Of a stretch of DNA of 64,000 bases, positions 43,061-53,375 are shown piece by piece (the first letter of the stretch is position 1; each line of letters starts with the position of its first letter). The notes under the pieces are model-generated. The model did not search any database and was not told where the DNA came from. It saw nothing but the letters and a program-made list of their open reading frames with translations. Location of the stretch: contig NZ_PYSY02000001.1 of the NCBI RefSeq assembly GCF_003049685.1, positions 1,860,001 to 1,924,000 of the forward strand. Reading direction: 5' to 3'. The translations under genes and the position numbers were made by a program. Origin of the DNA: Brucella pituitosa (GTDB taxonomy: Bacteria > Pseudomonadota > Alphaproteobacteria > Rhizobiales > Rhizobiaceae).

Positions 43061-43525
43061 ATGCCAATATCAATTGACGCAATCGACCGTGCGATTCTCC
43101 GAGTGCTCCAGCAGGAAGGTAAGATTAACAACACCGAGCTTGCCGAGCGTGTTGGCTTGTCACCTTCGCCTTGTCTGCGCAGGGTGAAGCAATTGGAAGA
43201 TGCTGGCTTCATCGAACGCTATGTTGCACTGGTCGATGCAGCCAGGCTCGGTATGGGGTTTACGGTCTATGTCCGCATATGGCTGACGGGACAGGATGAG
43301 GAAACCGTCACGACTTTCGTCAAAGCAATTGAGAAGCTGCCACAGATCGTTGAATGCCACCTGATGGCGGGCGATTGCGACTTTCTGCTGCGTGTTATCA
43401 CACCGGATCTTGAAGGCTTTAGAAAATTCCAGATGGAATATATCGGCAAGATAAAGGGCGTTCGGAATATCAAATCCGAAATTCCAATGCAGCAGATCAA
43501 ACGCTCGTGGGTCGTGCCGATATAG
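43061..43525 (+). CDS. Lrp/AsnC-family regulator of azlCD
   Basis: Encodes 154 aa. Helix-turn-helix at about 20-48 (INNTELAERVGLSPSPCLRRVKQLEDAG), then RAM domain with IVECHLMAGDCDFLLRV. Divergent from azlCD with a 145-bp gap. It probably responds to a branched-chain amino acid. Third Lrp-type gene in the window next to an amino-acid operon. Confidence 0.9.
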   Translation: MPISIDAIDRAILRVLQQEGKINNTELAERVGLSPSPCLRRVKQLEDAGFIERYVALVDAARLGMGFTVYVRIWLTGQDEETVTTFVKAIEKLPQIVECHLMAGDCDFLLRVITPDLEGFRKFQMEYIGKIKGVRNIKSEIPMQQIKRSWVVPI

Positions 43526-43580
43526 AGCATTTCCAGAAAAATCGGGAACCAAATTTTCTTAAAATAATCTGTTAGAACAA
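43523..43580. repeat. degenerate repeat remnant
   Basis: TAGAGCATTTCCAG followed by AAAAATCGGGAACC matches the left edge of the repeats at 188 and 13691, but the second half has decayed. It overlaps the stop of the Lrp gene. Confidence 0.4.
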
Positions 43581-43584
43581 ATAG

Positions 43585-44133
43585 TTAGAAACTTGGCGGG
43601 GTACAGGCGCTGACAATTTCGCAGGCGACCGGACCGACACAGCGAAAACGGTGCGGCAGCTTGCTTGAGAAATAATAAGCATCCCCCGGCCCCAGGATCC
43701 GGCGCTCACTTCCGACCGTCACTTCAATGCGGCCAGACATGACGATGCCCCCCTCCTCGCCCTCATGCATGAGCAGAACCTTGCCCGTGTCTGAACCCGG
43801 CTCATAGCGTTCTTTGAGAATTTGCAACGATCGCGAAAAGAGATGATCGCCCACCTGACGATAGGAAATAGGTCCCTTTCCGATCTCCACCAGCTCGTCC
43901 GCCTGATAGAAGACCTTGTGCGGCGCATCCGGCTCAAGCGCAAAAAACTCAGCCATACCAATAGGAATACCGTCAAGAATGCGTTTTAATGCGCCAACGG
44001 ATGGATTGGACTGGTTGGCCTCGATCAGCGATATGGTAGAGTTGGTCACACCAGCCCGTTTTGCCAGCTCTCGCTGCGACAGATTCTGCCGCATACGCAC
44101 ATAGCGAAGTCGGCCGCCAATATCGATGCTCAT
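43585..44133 (-). CDS. XRE-cupin transcriptional regulator (PuuR-like)
   Basis: Encodes 182 aa from the ATG at 44133, after a G-rich ribosome site; the frame extends 20 codons upstream without one. N-terminal HTH_3 domain, residues 5-60 (LRYVRMRQNLSQRELAKRAGVTNSTISLIEANQSNPSV); C-terminal cupin about 110-178 (MHEGEEGGIVMSGRIEVTVG, FSSKLPHRFRCVG). PuuR-type repressors sense polyamines. It is divergent from an omega-aminotransferase and probably represses it. Confidence 0.88.
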   Translation of the reverse strand: MSIDIGGRLRYVRMRQNLSQRELAKRAGVTNSTISLIEANQSNPSVGALKRILDGIPIGMAEFFALEPDAPHKVFYQADELVEIGKGPISYRQVGDHLFSRSLQILKERYEPGSDTGKVLLMHEGEEGGIVMSGRIEVTVGSERRILGPGDAYYFSSKLPHRFRCVGPVACEIVSACTPPSF

Positions 44134-44252
44134 CGACAGTCCCCCATACTGTTTATGATGTTCGATATAGCACAAACTACAATTCCAAACCACGTGATTT
44201 CAATGAGTTAAATTTATAGAGAAAAGGACTTGTTGCCTTCGGCAAAGCGTGT

Positions 44253-44275
44253 CCTCCTGTTCTCAAAATAGGAGG
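44253..44275 (+). promoter_or_regulatory. hairpin that pairs with the Shine-Dalgarno of the aminotransferase
   Basis: CCTCCT (44253-44258) is exactly complementary to the AGGAGG ribosome site (44270-44275), five bases before ATG 44281; the loop is 11 nt. A smaller TTGCC/GGCAA hairpin lies just upstream (about 44233-44245). Suggests translational control. Confidence 0.5.
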
Positions 44276-44280
44276 TCCTA

Positions 44281-45609
44281 ATGCTGAATAACACCAACGC
44301 GCCAAGCCTTGATAACTTCTGGATGCCGTTCACTGCGAACCGCCAGTTCAAGGCCGCTCCACGCCTGCTCGCAAGCGCTTCGGGCATGTATTACACCGAT
44401 GTCGACGGCAAGCAGGTTCTGGATGGCACGGCTGGTCTTTGGTGCTGTAATGCCGGTCATGGCCGCAAACAGATCACACAGGCTGTTGAACGCCAGATCT
44501 CGACCATGGACTTCGCGCCGACCTTTCAGATGGGCCACAATGTTGCATTCGACTTTGCAGAAAAGCTCGCAGCCATTGCGCCCGGCGGCCCGGATGCCAA
44601 ACTCGACCGCGTGTTCTTCACCAATTCCGGTTCGGAATCGGTCGATACGGCGCTCAAGATCGCCATCGCTTATCAGCGTGCAATCGGTCAGGGCACCCGT
44701 ACCCTCGTGATTGGCCGTGAAAAAGGCTATCACGGCGTTGGCTTTGGCGGTATTTCTGTCGGTGGCCTCGTCAACAACCGCCGCGTCTTCCCGCAGATTC
44801 CTGCCGACCATATGCGTCATACGCTTGATATTGGCCGCAATGCATTCTCCAAGGGCTTGCCAGCACACGGCATTGAACTGGCTGATGATCTGGAACGTCT
44901 GGTTCAGCTGCACGGCGCAGAAAAGATTGCCGCCGTCATAGTCGAACCAATGTCCGGTTCTGCCGGTGTCGTTCTCCCGCCGAAGGGCTATCTCGAACGC
45001 ATCCGCGCAACCGCTGACAAGCACGGCATTCTGGTGATCTATGACGAAGTCATCACCGGCTTCGGTCGTCTCGGAACACCATTCGCAGTTGATTATTTCG
45101 GCGTAAAACCTGACCTCGTCACAACCGCCAAGGGCCTCACCAACGGCGCAATCCCGATGGGTGCAGTCTTTGCAAGCCGCGCAGTGCACGACGCGCTGAT
45201 GACCGGTCCGGAAAACGCCATCGAGCTCTTCCACGGCTACACCTATTCCGGTCATCCGGTCGCTTGCGCTGCCGGTCTCGCAACACTTGAAATCTACGCT
45301 GAAGAAGGGCTTCTGACCCGTGGTGCTGAACTAGCTGAGCATTGGCAGAATGCTCTTCATTCGCTCAAAGATGCACCAAATGTCATCGACATCCGCAACC
45401 TCGGCCTCGTTGGTGCAATCGAACTTTCGTCACGCGAAGGCGCCGTCGGCGCACGCGCTTATGACGTGTTTACCGATTGCTTCAAGAAAGGCCTTCTGAT
45501 CCGCGTGACTGGCGATGTGATTGCTCTTTCGCCACCTTTGATCGTGGAAAAAGAACAGATCGACACCATCGTTTCCATGATCGGAGATGCTCTCAAACGC
45601 GCGGCGTGA
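44281..45609 (+). CDS. omega-amino acid:pyruvate transaminase (class III)
   Basis: Encodes 442 aa, PLP fold-type I. Blocks: FWMPFTANRQF near residue 13, NSGSESVDTALKIA, GREKGYHGVGFGGISVGG, IYDEVITGFGRLG and PLP lysine in TTAKGLTNGAIPMGA. Closest to beta-alanine--pyruvate transaminases such as the Ochrobactrum omega-transaminase. It removes terminal amino groups from beta-alanine or similar amines. Strong AGGAGG ribosome site, itself in a hairpin. Divergent from a PuuR-like repressor, so an amine catabolic role is likely. Confidence 0.92.
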   Translation: MLNNTNAPSLDNFWMPFTANRQFKAAPRLLASASGMYYTDVDGKQVLDGTAGLWCCNAGHGRKQITQAVERQISTMDFAPTFQMGHNVAFDFAEKLAAIAPGGPDAKLDRVFFTNSGSESVDTALKIAIAYQRAIGQGTRTLVIGREKGYHGVGFGGISVGGLVNNRRVFPQIPADHMRHTLDIGRNAFSKGLPAHGIELADDLERLVQLHGAEKIAAVIVEPMSGSAGVVLPPKGYLERIRATADKHGILVIYDEVITGFGRLGTPFAVDYFGVKPDLVTTAKGLTNGAIPMGAVFASRAVHDALMTGPENAIELFHGYTYSGHPVACAAGLATLEIYAEEGLLTRGAELAEHWQNALHSLKDAPNVIDIRNLGLVGAIELSSREGAVGARAYDVFTDCFKKGLLIRVTGDVIALSPPLIVEKEQIDTIVSMIGDALKRAA

Positions 45610-45635
45610 TCACCACCCAGAGACGCCGCAACTTG

Positions 45636-45667
45636 GCCGCCGCTTCTTCCCTTGCGGCGGCTTTTTT
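45636..45667 (+). terminator. terminator of the aminotransferase gene
   Basis: Perfect 8-bp stem GCCGCCGC/GCGGCGGC, 10-nt loop, then six T residues. Confidence 0.88.
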
Positions 45668-45779
45668 ATGAATCGCATTATCTAGAATGTCGCGCAAAGG
45701 ATTCTGCGCATTATCATTTTAGCGGCCACTAAGCGCGAGGCAACCAAAAGCGTAATAACGTTACGTTACATTGCAAAAA

Positions 45780-46523
45780 TCAACTCTGCGAAGGGGTGAA
45801 CTTCGCCACCAGCGCGTGGCTGTCACCGGGATAGGTGAAGCGCACATGCGTGACCGGTTGATCGGCATTCCATGTCTGGCGTTCGACCACAAGACAGGGC
45901 GATCCAGCCGCGACACCGAGCGTTGCAGCATTATCCTGTGTGGCCACAACTGCCCGAATCGAATGCTGTGCACTGCTCCATGGCACGCAGGCAACCAGCC
46001 AAGGTCCAGGCGATTGCTCTGCAAAATTGGTAGTATCTGCACTCGGCACAGCATCGAGACTGATGAAGCGTTCTTCCAACGCAAACACACGCTTGCCTGC
46101 ATAGTGTCGACAGACGAGTTCGATTAACGGCGTATGGCGCGGCATATCGATATGTTTGGCATCCGCTGGGCCACTCAGACGGTCGCGTCGTGTCAGTAGT
46201 TCATAGCGATAGGGAACGCCAAGCGCTGCCACTTCATCGCGAATATCGTGGATTTCGAGGATCGCTGCCTGCGATTGCGGAAAAGACACGAAACTGCCCG
46301 AACGGCGCTTGCGCTCAATCAGACCGGCCTTTGCCAGCTGCGTCAGCGCCTTGTTCACGGTCATACGTGAGCAATTATAGTGCTCAGTCAGTTCATGTTC
46401 AAACGGGATGCGATGCCCCGGCTGCCATTCGCCGGAAATGATGCGTGTTTCGATATCATCCAGAATGCGCTGGTGCAGCGATATGGTCGGATCGCCATTT
46501 CTGGATGAATTGTCCTGCATCAT
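45780..46523 (-). CDS. hutC: HutC, histidine-utilisation repressor (GntR/UTRA)
   Basis: Encodes 247 aa. GntR winged helix about 15-80 (LHQRILDDIETRIISGEWQPGHRIPFEHELTEHYNCSRMTVNKAL); UTRA effector domain about 95-240 with SLDAVPSADTTNF and VTHVRFTYPGDSHALVAKF. HutC represses hut genes and is released by urocanate. In Brucella it also acts at the virB promoter. It starts 9 bp after hutF, so hutFC is one operon, and the operator at 47992-48003 lies upstream. Confidence 0.95.
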   Translation of the reverse strand: MMQDNSSRNGDPTISLHQRILDDIETRIISGEWQPGHRIPFEHELTEHYNCSRMTVNKALTQLAKAGLIERKRRSGSFVSFPQSQAAILEIHDIRDEVAALGVPYRYELLTRRDRLSGPADAKHIDMPRHTPLIELVCRHYAGKRVFALEERFISLDAVPSADTTNFAEQSPGPWLVACVPWSSAQHSIRAVVATQDNAATLGVAAGSPCLVVERQTWNADQPVTHVRFTYPGDSHALVAKFTPSQS

Positions 46524-46532
46524 ACGCCCCTT

Positions 46533-47900
46533 TTAATCCAACAATTCGCCGATCACTTTCTGGAAAGCACGCTCGGCTTCATCGCGCAAGCGGTGATGTC
46601 CACCCTCCACCTGTTTCACGCCACGCACCCACACATCAGAGGCACGCGCACGACCGGCAAAAATCCAGCCATCGAGAGCCGCATCCCTTTTTGCATGGGG
46701 CAGACGCTCAACATCAAGCGATACAAAATCGGCCGAAGCCCCCACTTTCAAGCCATCGCCTGCGCGTCCCATAGCGATATTGCCGCCGGTCACCCCGCCA
46801 TCGAAAAGTGCGCGGCCTGTCGATCCCTCGTTCTCGGCCAGAACATTACGCGCGCGGTGCAGGAGACGCTGCGAATATTCATACTGGCGCAACTCATCGC
46901 TGATACCGATCAGCACATTCGAATCCGAGCCAACGCCGAACTTGCCGCCTGCCTTGTGAAAGACCGTAGCATTGAAGGTTCCGTCACCCAGATTGGCTTC
47001 CGTGACCGGGCAAAGACCAGCAATCGCGCCCGTCTCAGCCATGCGCATGGTTTCCGCGTCGGTCATATGGGTCGCGTGGATGAGGCACCAGCGCGACGAC
47101 AATTCCTGATGGTCAAGCAGCCATTCAACAGGTCGCTGTCCGGACCACGCAATGCAGTCCTCCACCTCCTTGACCTGTTCGGCAATATGAATATGCACAG
47201 GCGCATCCGGCAAAAGCTTTGCCGCAAATGTCAATTCATCCGGGGTGACAGCACGCAGACTGTGCGGGGCTACGCCAAGTACGGCACCATCGAAACCGGC
47301 AAGCGCCTTCTGGCAGCCTTCGATTAGGCGCGCAAAGCTTGCTTCATCATTGATGAAACGGCGCTGGCCTTCATTCGGATCGGCACCGCCGAATGTCGAA
47401 TGTGCGTAAAGCACCGGCAACAATGTCAGCCCGATACCAGCAGTTTGCGCTGCCGAGACAATACGATCTGCCATTTCCGAGATATTGCTGTAAGGCGTGC
47501 CATCGCAATCATGGTGCAGATAATGAAACTCACCGACGCGCGTGAAACCGGCTTCCAGCATATCGACATAAAGCCGCAACGCGACCGCTTCCGCCTGTTC
47601 CGGCGTCATGGTCAGCGCGAACTTGTACATGATCTCGCGCCAGCTCCAGAAGCTGTCCGCGGAAGGTCCACGCCGTTCGGCAAGTCCCGCCATGCCATAT
47701 TGGAACGCATGGCTGTGCAGATTTGGCATGCCAGAAACAATCACTGCATGATGTTCGTCGCCCGACTGCGCGCTGGCGCCAGTTTCCACAGATGCGATTT
47801 TTCCATCGACAATGCCAAGCCGCACATCATCCGCCCACCCCGTTTGCAGAAGCGCCTGTCCGGCATGGATAAATTGCGTTTTTTCGACCGTGGCTGACAT
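46533..47900 (-). CDS. hutF: HutF, formimidoylglutamate deiminase
   Basis: Encodes 455 aa from the ATG at 47900, nine bases after GAGGAG; the longer frame to 47939 runs into the intergenic region. Amidohydrolase barrel with zinc ligands in [15 protein letters not shown] and a later [11 protein letters not shown], and [10 protein letters not shown] near the catalytic aspartate. It converts formimino-glutamate to N-formylglutamate and ammonia, the first step of the two-step route finished by HutG. Confidence 0.95.
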   Translation of the reverse strand: MSATVEKTQFIHAGQALLQTGWADDVRLGIVDGKIASVETGASAQSGDEHHAVIVSGMPNLHSHAFQYGMAGLAERRGPSADSFWSWREIMYKFALTMTPEQAEAVALRLYVDMLEAGFTRVGEFHYLHHDCDGTPYSNISEMADRIVSAAQTAGIGLTLLPVLYAHSTFGGADPNEGQRRFINDEASFARLIEGCQKALAGFDGAVLGVAPHSLRAVTPDELTFAAKLLPDAPVHIHIAEQVKEVEDCIAWSGQRPVEWLLDHQELSSRWCLIHATHMTDAETMRMAETGAIAGLCPVTEANLGDGTFNATVFHKAGGKFGVGSDSNVLIGISDELRQYEYSQRLLHRARNVLAENEGSTGRALFDGGVTGGNIAMGRAGDGLKVGASADFVSLDVERLPHAKRDAALDGWIFAGRARASDVWVRGVKQVEGGHHRLRDEAERAFQKVIGELLD

Positions 47901-47991
47901 TATGTTCCGCTCCTCTTTCCGCCCATTTTGCTGCATCACTTTTCAACAGATCGCAATCGGATGCATTTTTTCTCTTGGCGACTTCGCTATT

Positions 47992-48003
47992 ATGTATATA
48001 CAT
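47992..48003. promoter_or_regulatory. HutC operator between hutFC and hutI
   Basis: Perfect 12-bp palindrome ATGTATATACAT, containing the TGTA-N2-TACA core described for HutC in Pseudomonas and Brucella. It lies 33 bp before the hutI start and about 92 bp upstream of hutF, able to control both. Confidence 0.82.
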
Positions 48004-48035
48004 TATCGAAAAACAGGGGAAGCGAGAAAACGCTC

Positions 48036-49253
48036 ATGACACAGAAAACCAACTTCGTTTTAACGCAGGCACGCATCGCCACCTTGGATGAAAACGCCGA
48101 AGGTCTGGGGCTCATCGACAATGCAGCGCTCGCCGTGAAAGACGGCAAGATCGCTTATGTCGGTCCGGAAAATGCTCTCCCCGCCGAATACGCATCCTTC
48201 GAGAAAATCGACTGCGAAAACCGCCTGATCACGCCCGGCCTGATCGACTGTCACACGCATCTGGTCCACGCAGGCAATCGCGCGCATGAATTTGAGCTGC
48301 GCCTGAATGGTGCCACTTACGAAGAAGTTGCGCGGGCGGGCGGCGGCATTGTTTCCTCCGTTAAAAACCTGCGTGCGGCCAGCGAAGATGATCTGGTGCG
48401 TGAAACCCTGCCCCGCCTTGATGCGCTGATTGCCGAAGGCGTCACCACCGTTGAAGTCAAGTCGGGCTATGGCCTCGACCGTGACAGCGAGATCAAGTCG
48501 CTGAAAGCCGCCCGCCGTCTTGGCGAAGAACGTGACGTGACGGTCCGCACCACCTTCCTTGGCGCGCATGCCCTGCCGCCGGAAATGAATGGCGACAAGG
48601 CCGCCTATATCGACCGCGTCATCAACGATATGCTTCCGGCTATCGCCGCTGAAAATCTGGCCGATGCGGTTGACGGTTTTTGCGAAGGCATAGCCTTCCT
48701 GCCGGATGAAATCGCCCGCGTTTTCGATGCTGCAAAGGCGCACGGCCTTCAGGTCAAACTCCACGCAGACCAGCTTTCCAATCTGCATGGCGCAGCTCTT
48801 GCCGCTTCTTACAATGCGCTTTCAGCCGATCATCTGGAATATACCGATGCGGATGGTGCTGCCGCGATGGCCAAGGCCGGAACCGTCGCAGTTCTGCTTC
48901 CCGGCGCTTATTATTTCATCCGCGAAACGCAAAAGCCGCCGGTCGATCTTTTCCGTGCGGCTGGCACAAAGATGGCACTGGCCACCGACAACAATCCCGG
49001 CACCTCGCCGCTGACCTCGCTTCTGCTCACCATGAACATGGGCGCAACCCTGTTCCGCATGACGGTCGATGAATGCATTGCGGGCGTCACCCGCGAAGCA
49101 GCCCGTGCCCTTGGCGTGCTTGACCACACTGGAACGCTGGAAGTGGGCAAGGATGCTGACCTTGCCATCTGGAGCGTCGAGCATCCGGCAGAGCTCGTTT
49201 ACCGTATTGGCTTCAACCCGCTCTGGAAGCGGGTTTTCAAAGGCCACATTTAG
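48036..49253 (+). CDS. hutI: HutI, imidazolonepropionase
   Basis: Encodes 405 aa from ATG 48036; the longer frame from 47928 crosses the HutC operator. Amidohydrolase fold with [27 protein letters not shown] (metal histidines), KLHADQLSN and the [12 protein letters not shown] aspartate. It opens imidazolone propionate to formiminoglutamate. First gene of hutIHGU. Confidence 0.95.
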   Translation: MTQKTNFVLTQARIATLDENAEGLGLIDNAALAVKDGKIAYVGPENALPAEYASFEKIDCENRLITPGLIDCHTHLVHAGNRAHEFELRLNGATYEEVARAGGGIVSSVKNLRAASEDDLVRETLPRLDALIAEGVTTVEVKSGYGLDRDSEIKSLKAARRLGEERDVTVRTTFLGAHALPPEMNGDKAAYIDRVINDMLPAIAAENLADAVDGFCEGIAFLPDEIARVFDAAKAHGLQVKLHADQLSNLHGAALAASYNALSADHLEYTDADGAAAMAKAGTVAVLLPGAYYFIRETQKPPVDLFRAAGTKMALATDNNPGTSPLTSLLLTMNMGATLFRMTVDECIAGVTREAARALGVLDHTGTLEVGKDADLAIWSVEHPAELVYRIGFNPLWKRVFKGHI

Positions 49254-49276
49254 TTCATATCTCAATGGAGCTTTCC

Positions 49277-50812
49277 ATGACCCTCATATTGAAGCCCGGC
49301 AGCGTTGCACTGAGCACGCTGGAACAGATTTATCGTGAAAACCTCGCCGTCCGTATTGATCCGTCCTTTCATGCCGGCGTTGAAAAAGCAGCAGCACGCA
49401 TTGCCGAAATAGCCGCGGGCGATGCACCGGTTTATGGCATCAATACCGGCTTTGGTAAGCTCGCCTCAATCCGTATCGCGCCCGAAGATGTGGCAACGCT
49501 TCAGCGCAATCTGATCCTGTCGCATTGCTGCGGCGTTGGCGAACCGTTGAGCGAAGACATCGTGCGCCTCATCATGGCGCTGAAGCTCATTTCGCTTGGT
49601 CGCGGGGCATCGGGTGTGCGGCTCGAACTCATTATCCTCATCGAAGCCATGCTCGAAAAAGGCGTGATCCCGATGATCCCGGCCAAGGGTTCGGTTGGCG
49701 CTTCTGGCGATCTCGCACCGCTCGCTCATATGGCCGCGGCCATGATCGGCGAAGGCGAAGCCTTCTATCAGGGTGAGCGCCTTTCGGGCGCTGATGCGCT
49801 TAAGAAGGCTGGCCTCAAGCCCGTCGTTCTAGCTGCGAAGGAAGGTCTCGCCCTCATCAACGGCACACAGACCTCGACTGCACTGGCATTAGCCGGCCTG
49901 TTCCGCGCGCATCGCGCATTGCAGGCAGCCCTCATCACCGGCGCATTGTCGACCGATGCGGCCATGGGTTCAACTGCCCCGTTCCATCCCGATATTCACA
50001 CCCTGCGCGGCCATCAGGGCCAGATCGATACGGCCGCAGCACTGCGCAATCTCCTTTCCGGTTCGGTCATTCGTGAAAGCCATCTTGAAGGCGACCAGCG
50101 CGTACAAGACCCTTATTGCATTCGCTGTCAGCCACAGGTCGATGGTGCCTGTCTCGACATTCTACGCCAAGCTGCACGCACACTTGAAATCGAAGCCAAT
50201 GCCGTTACCGATAACCCGCTTGTCCTCTCCGATGACAGTGTGGTTTCAGGCGGCAACTTCCATGCCGAACCAGTTGCTTTCGCAGCCGACCAGATCGCGC
50301 TTGCTGTCTGCGAAATCGGTGCAATCGCCCAGCGCCGCATTGCTCTTTTGGTTGACCCTGCGCTTTCCTTCGGCCTGCCTGCCTTCCTTGCAAAAAAGCC
50401 GGGCCTCAATTCGGGTCTTATGATTGCGGAAGTCACTTCGGCAGCGCTGATGAGCGAAAACAAGCAGATGGCGCATCCGGCATCGGTTGATTCCACACCA
50501 ACGTCTGCCAATCAGGAAGACCATGTTTCCATGGCCTGCCATGGTGCACGCCGCCTGTTACAGATGACCGAAAACCTCAACGCAATCATCGGCATTGAAG
50601 CATTGACCGGCGCGCTCGGCGTCGAGCTGCGCGGCCCGCTTGAAACCAGTCCAGAACTGAAAAGCGCCATCGCCGTTCTGCGCGCCAAAGTTTCGACGCT
50701 GGATGTCGACCGCTACATGGCCAACGATCTTGCAGCCGCAAGCACCATCATCGCCGACGGCTCGTTCACCGGCAGCATCAGCGCCAATATCCTGCCTGCA
50801 CTGGAGGCCTGA
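49277..50812 (+). CDS. hutH: HutH, histidine ammonia-lyase
   Basis: Encodes 511 aa from ATG 49277, which follows GGAG; the ATG at 49265 is four codons earlier without a site. The MIO cofactor forms from Ala142-Ser143-Gly144 in [15 protein letters not shown]. Other family blocks: [11 protein letters not shown] and [13 protein letters not shown]. It deaminates histidine to urocanate, the inducer of HutC. Three bases separate stop and the hutG start. Confidence 0.97.
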   Translation: MTLILKPGSVALSTLEQIYRENLAVRIDPSFHAGVEKAAARIAEIAAGDAPVYGINTGFGKLASIRIAPEDVATLQRNLILSHCCGVGEPLSEDIVRLIMALKLISLGRGASGVRLELIILIEAMLEKGVIPMIPAKGSVGASGDLAPLAHMAAAMIGEGEAFYQGERLSGADALKKAGLKPVVLAAKEGLALINGTQTSTALALAGLFRAHRALQAALITGALSTDAAMGSTAPFHPDIHTLRGHQGQIDTAAALRNLLSGSVIRESHLEGDQRVQDPYCIRCQPQVDGACLDILRQAARTLEIEANAVTDNPLVLSDDSVVSGGNFHAEPVAFAADQIALAVCEIGAIAQRRIALLVDPALSFGLPAFLAKKPGLNSGLMIAEVTSAALMSENKQMAHPASVDSTPTSANQEDHVSMACHGARRLLQMTENLNAIIGIEALTGALGVELRGPLETSPELKSAIAVLRAKVSTLDVDRYMANDLAAASTIIADGSFTGSISANILPALEA

Positions 50813-50813
50813 T

Positions 50814-51614
50814 ATGAGCGTCTTTGAAGTCAGGCAGGGCACGTCGCCCGTCATTCTCGGCCTTCCCCACACGGGCACGGATGTTCCCGACGATATCTGG
50901 TCACGGCTCAATGACAATGGTCGTATTCTCGCCGACACCGACTGGCACATCCATCAGCTCTATGACGGGCTGCTGGACAATGTAACGACCGTCCGCGCAA
51001 CCTTTCATCGCTATTGCATCGATGCCAATCGCGATCCGGCAGGCGTCAGCCTCTATCCGGGTCAGAACACAACGACGTTGATCCCGGACACAGACTTTGA
51101 CGGCCTTGCCATCTGGAAAGGCGGCGAAGCGCCGAAAGAAGCTGACATCACCGATCGCATCACCCGTTTTCACAAGCCGTATCACGATGCACTTACAGCC
51201 GAAATCGAGCGCGTGAAGGCGATCCATGGCGTGGCGATCCTTTATGATTGCCACTCGATCCGCTCGCATATCCCGTTCCTGTTTGAAGGCAAGCTGCCGG
51301 ACTTCAACATCGGCACAGATTTGGGCAAGACCTGCGCACCGGAAATCGAAGCAGCAGCCGTGGAAGCGACCCAAAACGCCACCGACTACACATCCATTCT
51401 CAATGGACGTTTCAAAGGCGGCTGGACGACCCGCCACTATGGCAAGCCCGAAAACGGCGTCCACGCTATCCAGATGGAACTGGCGCAATCGACTCATCTT
51501 GCGACCGAAGCGGTTCCCTTCGCCTACGACGAGGCCAAGGCGGACAAGCTTCGCGTACATCTCAAAACCATTCTTGAGCGGCTCGAAAACATTGCCGCAG
51601 AACTGAAATCCTGA
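50814..51614 (+). CDS. hutG: HutG, N-formylglutamate amidohydrolase
   Basis: Encodes 266 aa from ATG 50814, after GGAGG. Family features: [23 protein letters not shown] and [10 protein letters not shown] near the start, then [17 protein letters not shown]. It splits N-formylglutamate into glutamate and formate. Together with HutF this is the longer hut route that avoids formamide. A longer frame from 50703 lies inside hutH. Confidence 0.94.
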   Translation: MSVFEVRQGTSPVILGLPHTGTDVPDDIWSRLNDNGRILADTDWHIHQLYDGLLDNVTTVRATFHRYCIDANRDPAGVSLYPGQNTTTLIPDTDFDGLAIWKGGEAPKEADITDRITRFHKPYHDALTAEIERVKAIHGVAILYDCHSIRSHIPFLFEGKLPDFNIGTDLGKTCAPEIEAAAVEATQNATDYTSILNGRFKGGWTTRHYGKPENGVHAIQMELAQSTHLATEAVPFAYDEAKADKLRVHLKTILERLENIAAELKS

Positions 51615-51624
51615 GGAGAACACC

Positions 51625-53298
51625 ATGTCCAACCCACGTCATAATGAGCGCGATGTACGCGCTCCACGCGGCACCGAACTCAACGCCAAGAGCTGGCTCA
51701 CCGAAGCCCCCCTGCGCATGTTGATGAACAACCTTGACCCGGATGTCGCCGAACGCCCGCATGAGCTGGTCGTCTATGGCGGCATTGGCCGCGCTGCGCG
51801 CACATGGGATGATTTCGACAAGATTGTCGCGACCCTCAAGACGCTCAATGAAGACGAAACCTTGCTGGTGCAGTCGGGCAAGCCGGTGGGCGTGTTCCGC
51901 ACCCACAAGGATGCACCGCGCGTTCTCATCGCCAATTCCAATCTCGTGCCGCATTGGGCGACCTGGGATCATTTCAACGAACTGGATAAGAAGGGTCTCG
52001 CCATGTATGGCCAGATGACCGCCGGTTCGTGGATTTACATCGGTGCACAGGGCATTGTTCAGGGCACCTATGAAACCTTCGTGGAAGCCGGTCGCCAGCA
52101 TTATAACGGCAACCTCAAGGGCAAGTGGATTCTGACCGGCGGTCTGGGCGGCATGGGCGGCGCACAGCCTCTCGCAGCCGTCATGGCTGGCGCTTGCTGC
52201 CTCGCAGTCGAGTGCGACGAAACCCGCGCTGATTTCCGCCTGCGCACCCGCTATGTCGATGAAAAGACCCATAGCCTCGATGAAGCTCTGGCAAAGATCG
52301 ACGAATGGACCAAGGCAGGCGAAGCCAAGTCCATTGCGCTGATCGGCAATGCTGCCGAAATTTTCCCGGAACTCGTCAAGCGCGGCGTGCGCCCTGACAT
52401 CGTGACGGACCAGACCTCGGCGCATGATCCGGTGCATGGCTATCTGCCAATCGGCTGGAGCGTCGCTGAATGGCGCGCCAAGCAGGAAAGCGACCCGAAG
52501 GCTGTCGCAAAAGCTGCCCGCGCTTCGATGAAGGTGCAGGTTCAGGCCATGCTCGACTTCCACAATCAGGGCATTCCAACGGTCGATTACGGCAACAATA
52601 TCCGCCAGATGGCGCTCGAAGAAGGTCTTGAAAACGCCTTCGATTTCCCCGGTTTCGTTCCGGCCTATATCCGCCCATTGTTCTGCCGCGGCATTGGACC
52701 TTTCCGCTGGGCAGCGCTTTCCGGCGATCCAGAGGATATTGCAAAGACCGATGCCAAGGTGAAAGAGCTGCTGCCAGACAACAAGCACCTGCACAACTGG
52801 CTCGACATGGCGAAAGAACGCATCGCATTTCAGGGCCTGCCAGCCCGCATCTGCTGGGTTGGCCTTGGAGATCGTCACCGCCTCGGCCTTGCCTTCAACG
52901 AAATGGTTCGCAACGGCGAGTTGAAAGCACCTATCGTCATTGGTCGCGATCATCTGGATAGCGGCTCCGTCGCTTCGCCAAACCGTGAAACCGAATCCAT
53001 GAAAGACGGCTCGGACGCAGTCTCCGACTGGCCGCTGCTCAATGCGTTGCTCAACACCGCATCGGGTGCGACATGGGTATCGCTCCATCATGGTGGCGGC
53101 GTCGGCATGGGCTTCTCCCAACATTCGGGCATGGTCATCTGCTGCGACGGTTCGGAAGATGCCGACCAGCGCATCGGTCGCGTGCTGTGGAATGATCCGG
53201 CTACCGGCGTTATGCGTCATGCCGATGCGGGCTATGAAGAAGCGCTCGACTGGGCAAAGCAGCAGGGTCTTCGCCTTCCGGCGATCCTTGGAAACTAA
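51625..53298 (+). CDS. hutU: HutU, urocanate hydratase
   Basis: Encodes 557 aa, normal length. Tight NAD enzyme; blocks [18 protein letters not shown], the NAD loop [22 protein letters not shown], and the conserved cysteine segment [13 protein letters not shown]. It converts urocanate to imidazolone propionate. AGGAG lies before the start. Last gene of hutIHGU, followed by a strong terminator. Confidence 0.97.
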   Translation: MSNPRHNERDVRAPRGTELNAKSWLTEAPLRMLMNNLDPDVAERPHELVVYGGIGRAARTWDDFDKIVATLKTLNEDETLLVQSGKPVGVFRTHKDAPRVLIANSNLVPHWATWDHFNELDKKGLAMYGQMTAGSWIYIGAQGIVQGTYETFVEAGRQHYNGNLKGKWILTGGLGGMGGAQPLAAVMAGACCLAVECDETRADFRLRTRYVDEKTHSLDEALAKIDEWTKAGEAKSIALIGNAAEIFPELVKRGVRPDIVTDQTSAHDPVHGYLPIGWSVAEWRAKQESDPKAVAKAARASMKVQVQAMLDFHNQGIPTVDYGNNIRQMALEEGLENAFDFPGFVPAYIRPLFCRGIGPFRWAALSGDPEDIAKTDAKVKELLPDNKHLHNWLDMAKERIAFQGLPARICWVGLGDRHRLGLAFNEMVRNGELKAPIVIGRDHLDSGSVASPNRETESMKDGSDAVSDWPLLNALLNTASGATWVSLHHGGGVGMGFSQHSGMVICCDGSEDADQRIGRVLWNDPATGVMRHADAGYEEALDWAKQQGLRLPAILGN

Positions 53299-53308
53299 GA
53301 ACCCAATC

Positions 53309-53339
53309 AAAGGCGGCCCTTATGGGGCCGCCTTTTTTT
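53309..53339 (+). terminator. terminator of hutIHGU
   Basis: Stem AAAGGCGGCCC/GGGCCGCCTTT with a 5-nt loop and a seven-T tail. Confidence 0.92.
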
Positions 53340-53375
53340 CATGTTCAAAAATACACGTAATACCGGGGAATATCG

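Noticed and set aside
44278..45255. 325-codon frame antisense to the omega-transaminase
   Set aside because: Shadow of a conserved enzyme gene; no start signals.
51562..53310. 582-codon open frame antisense to hutU
   Set aside because: Mirror of a high-GC3 gene; no ribosome site, no family features, and hutU is an unambiguous full-length enzyme on the other strand.
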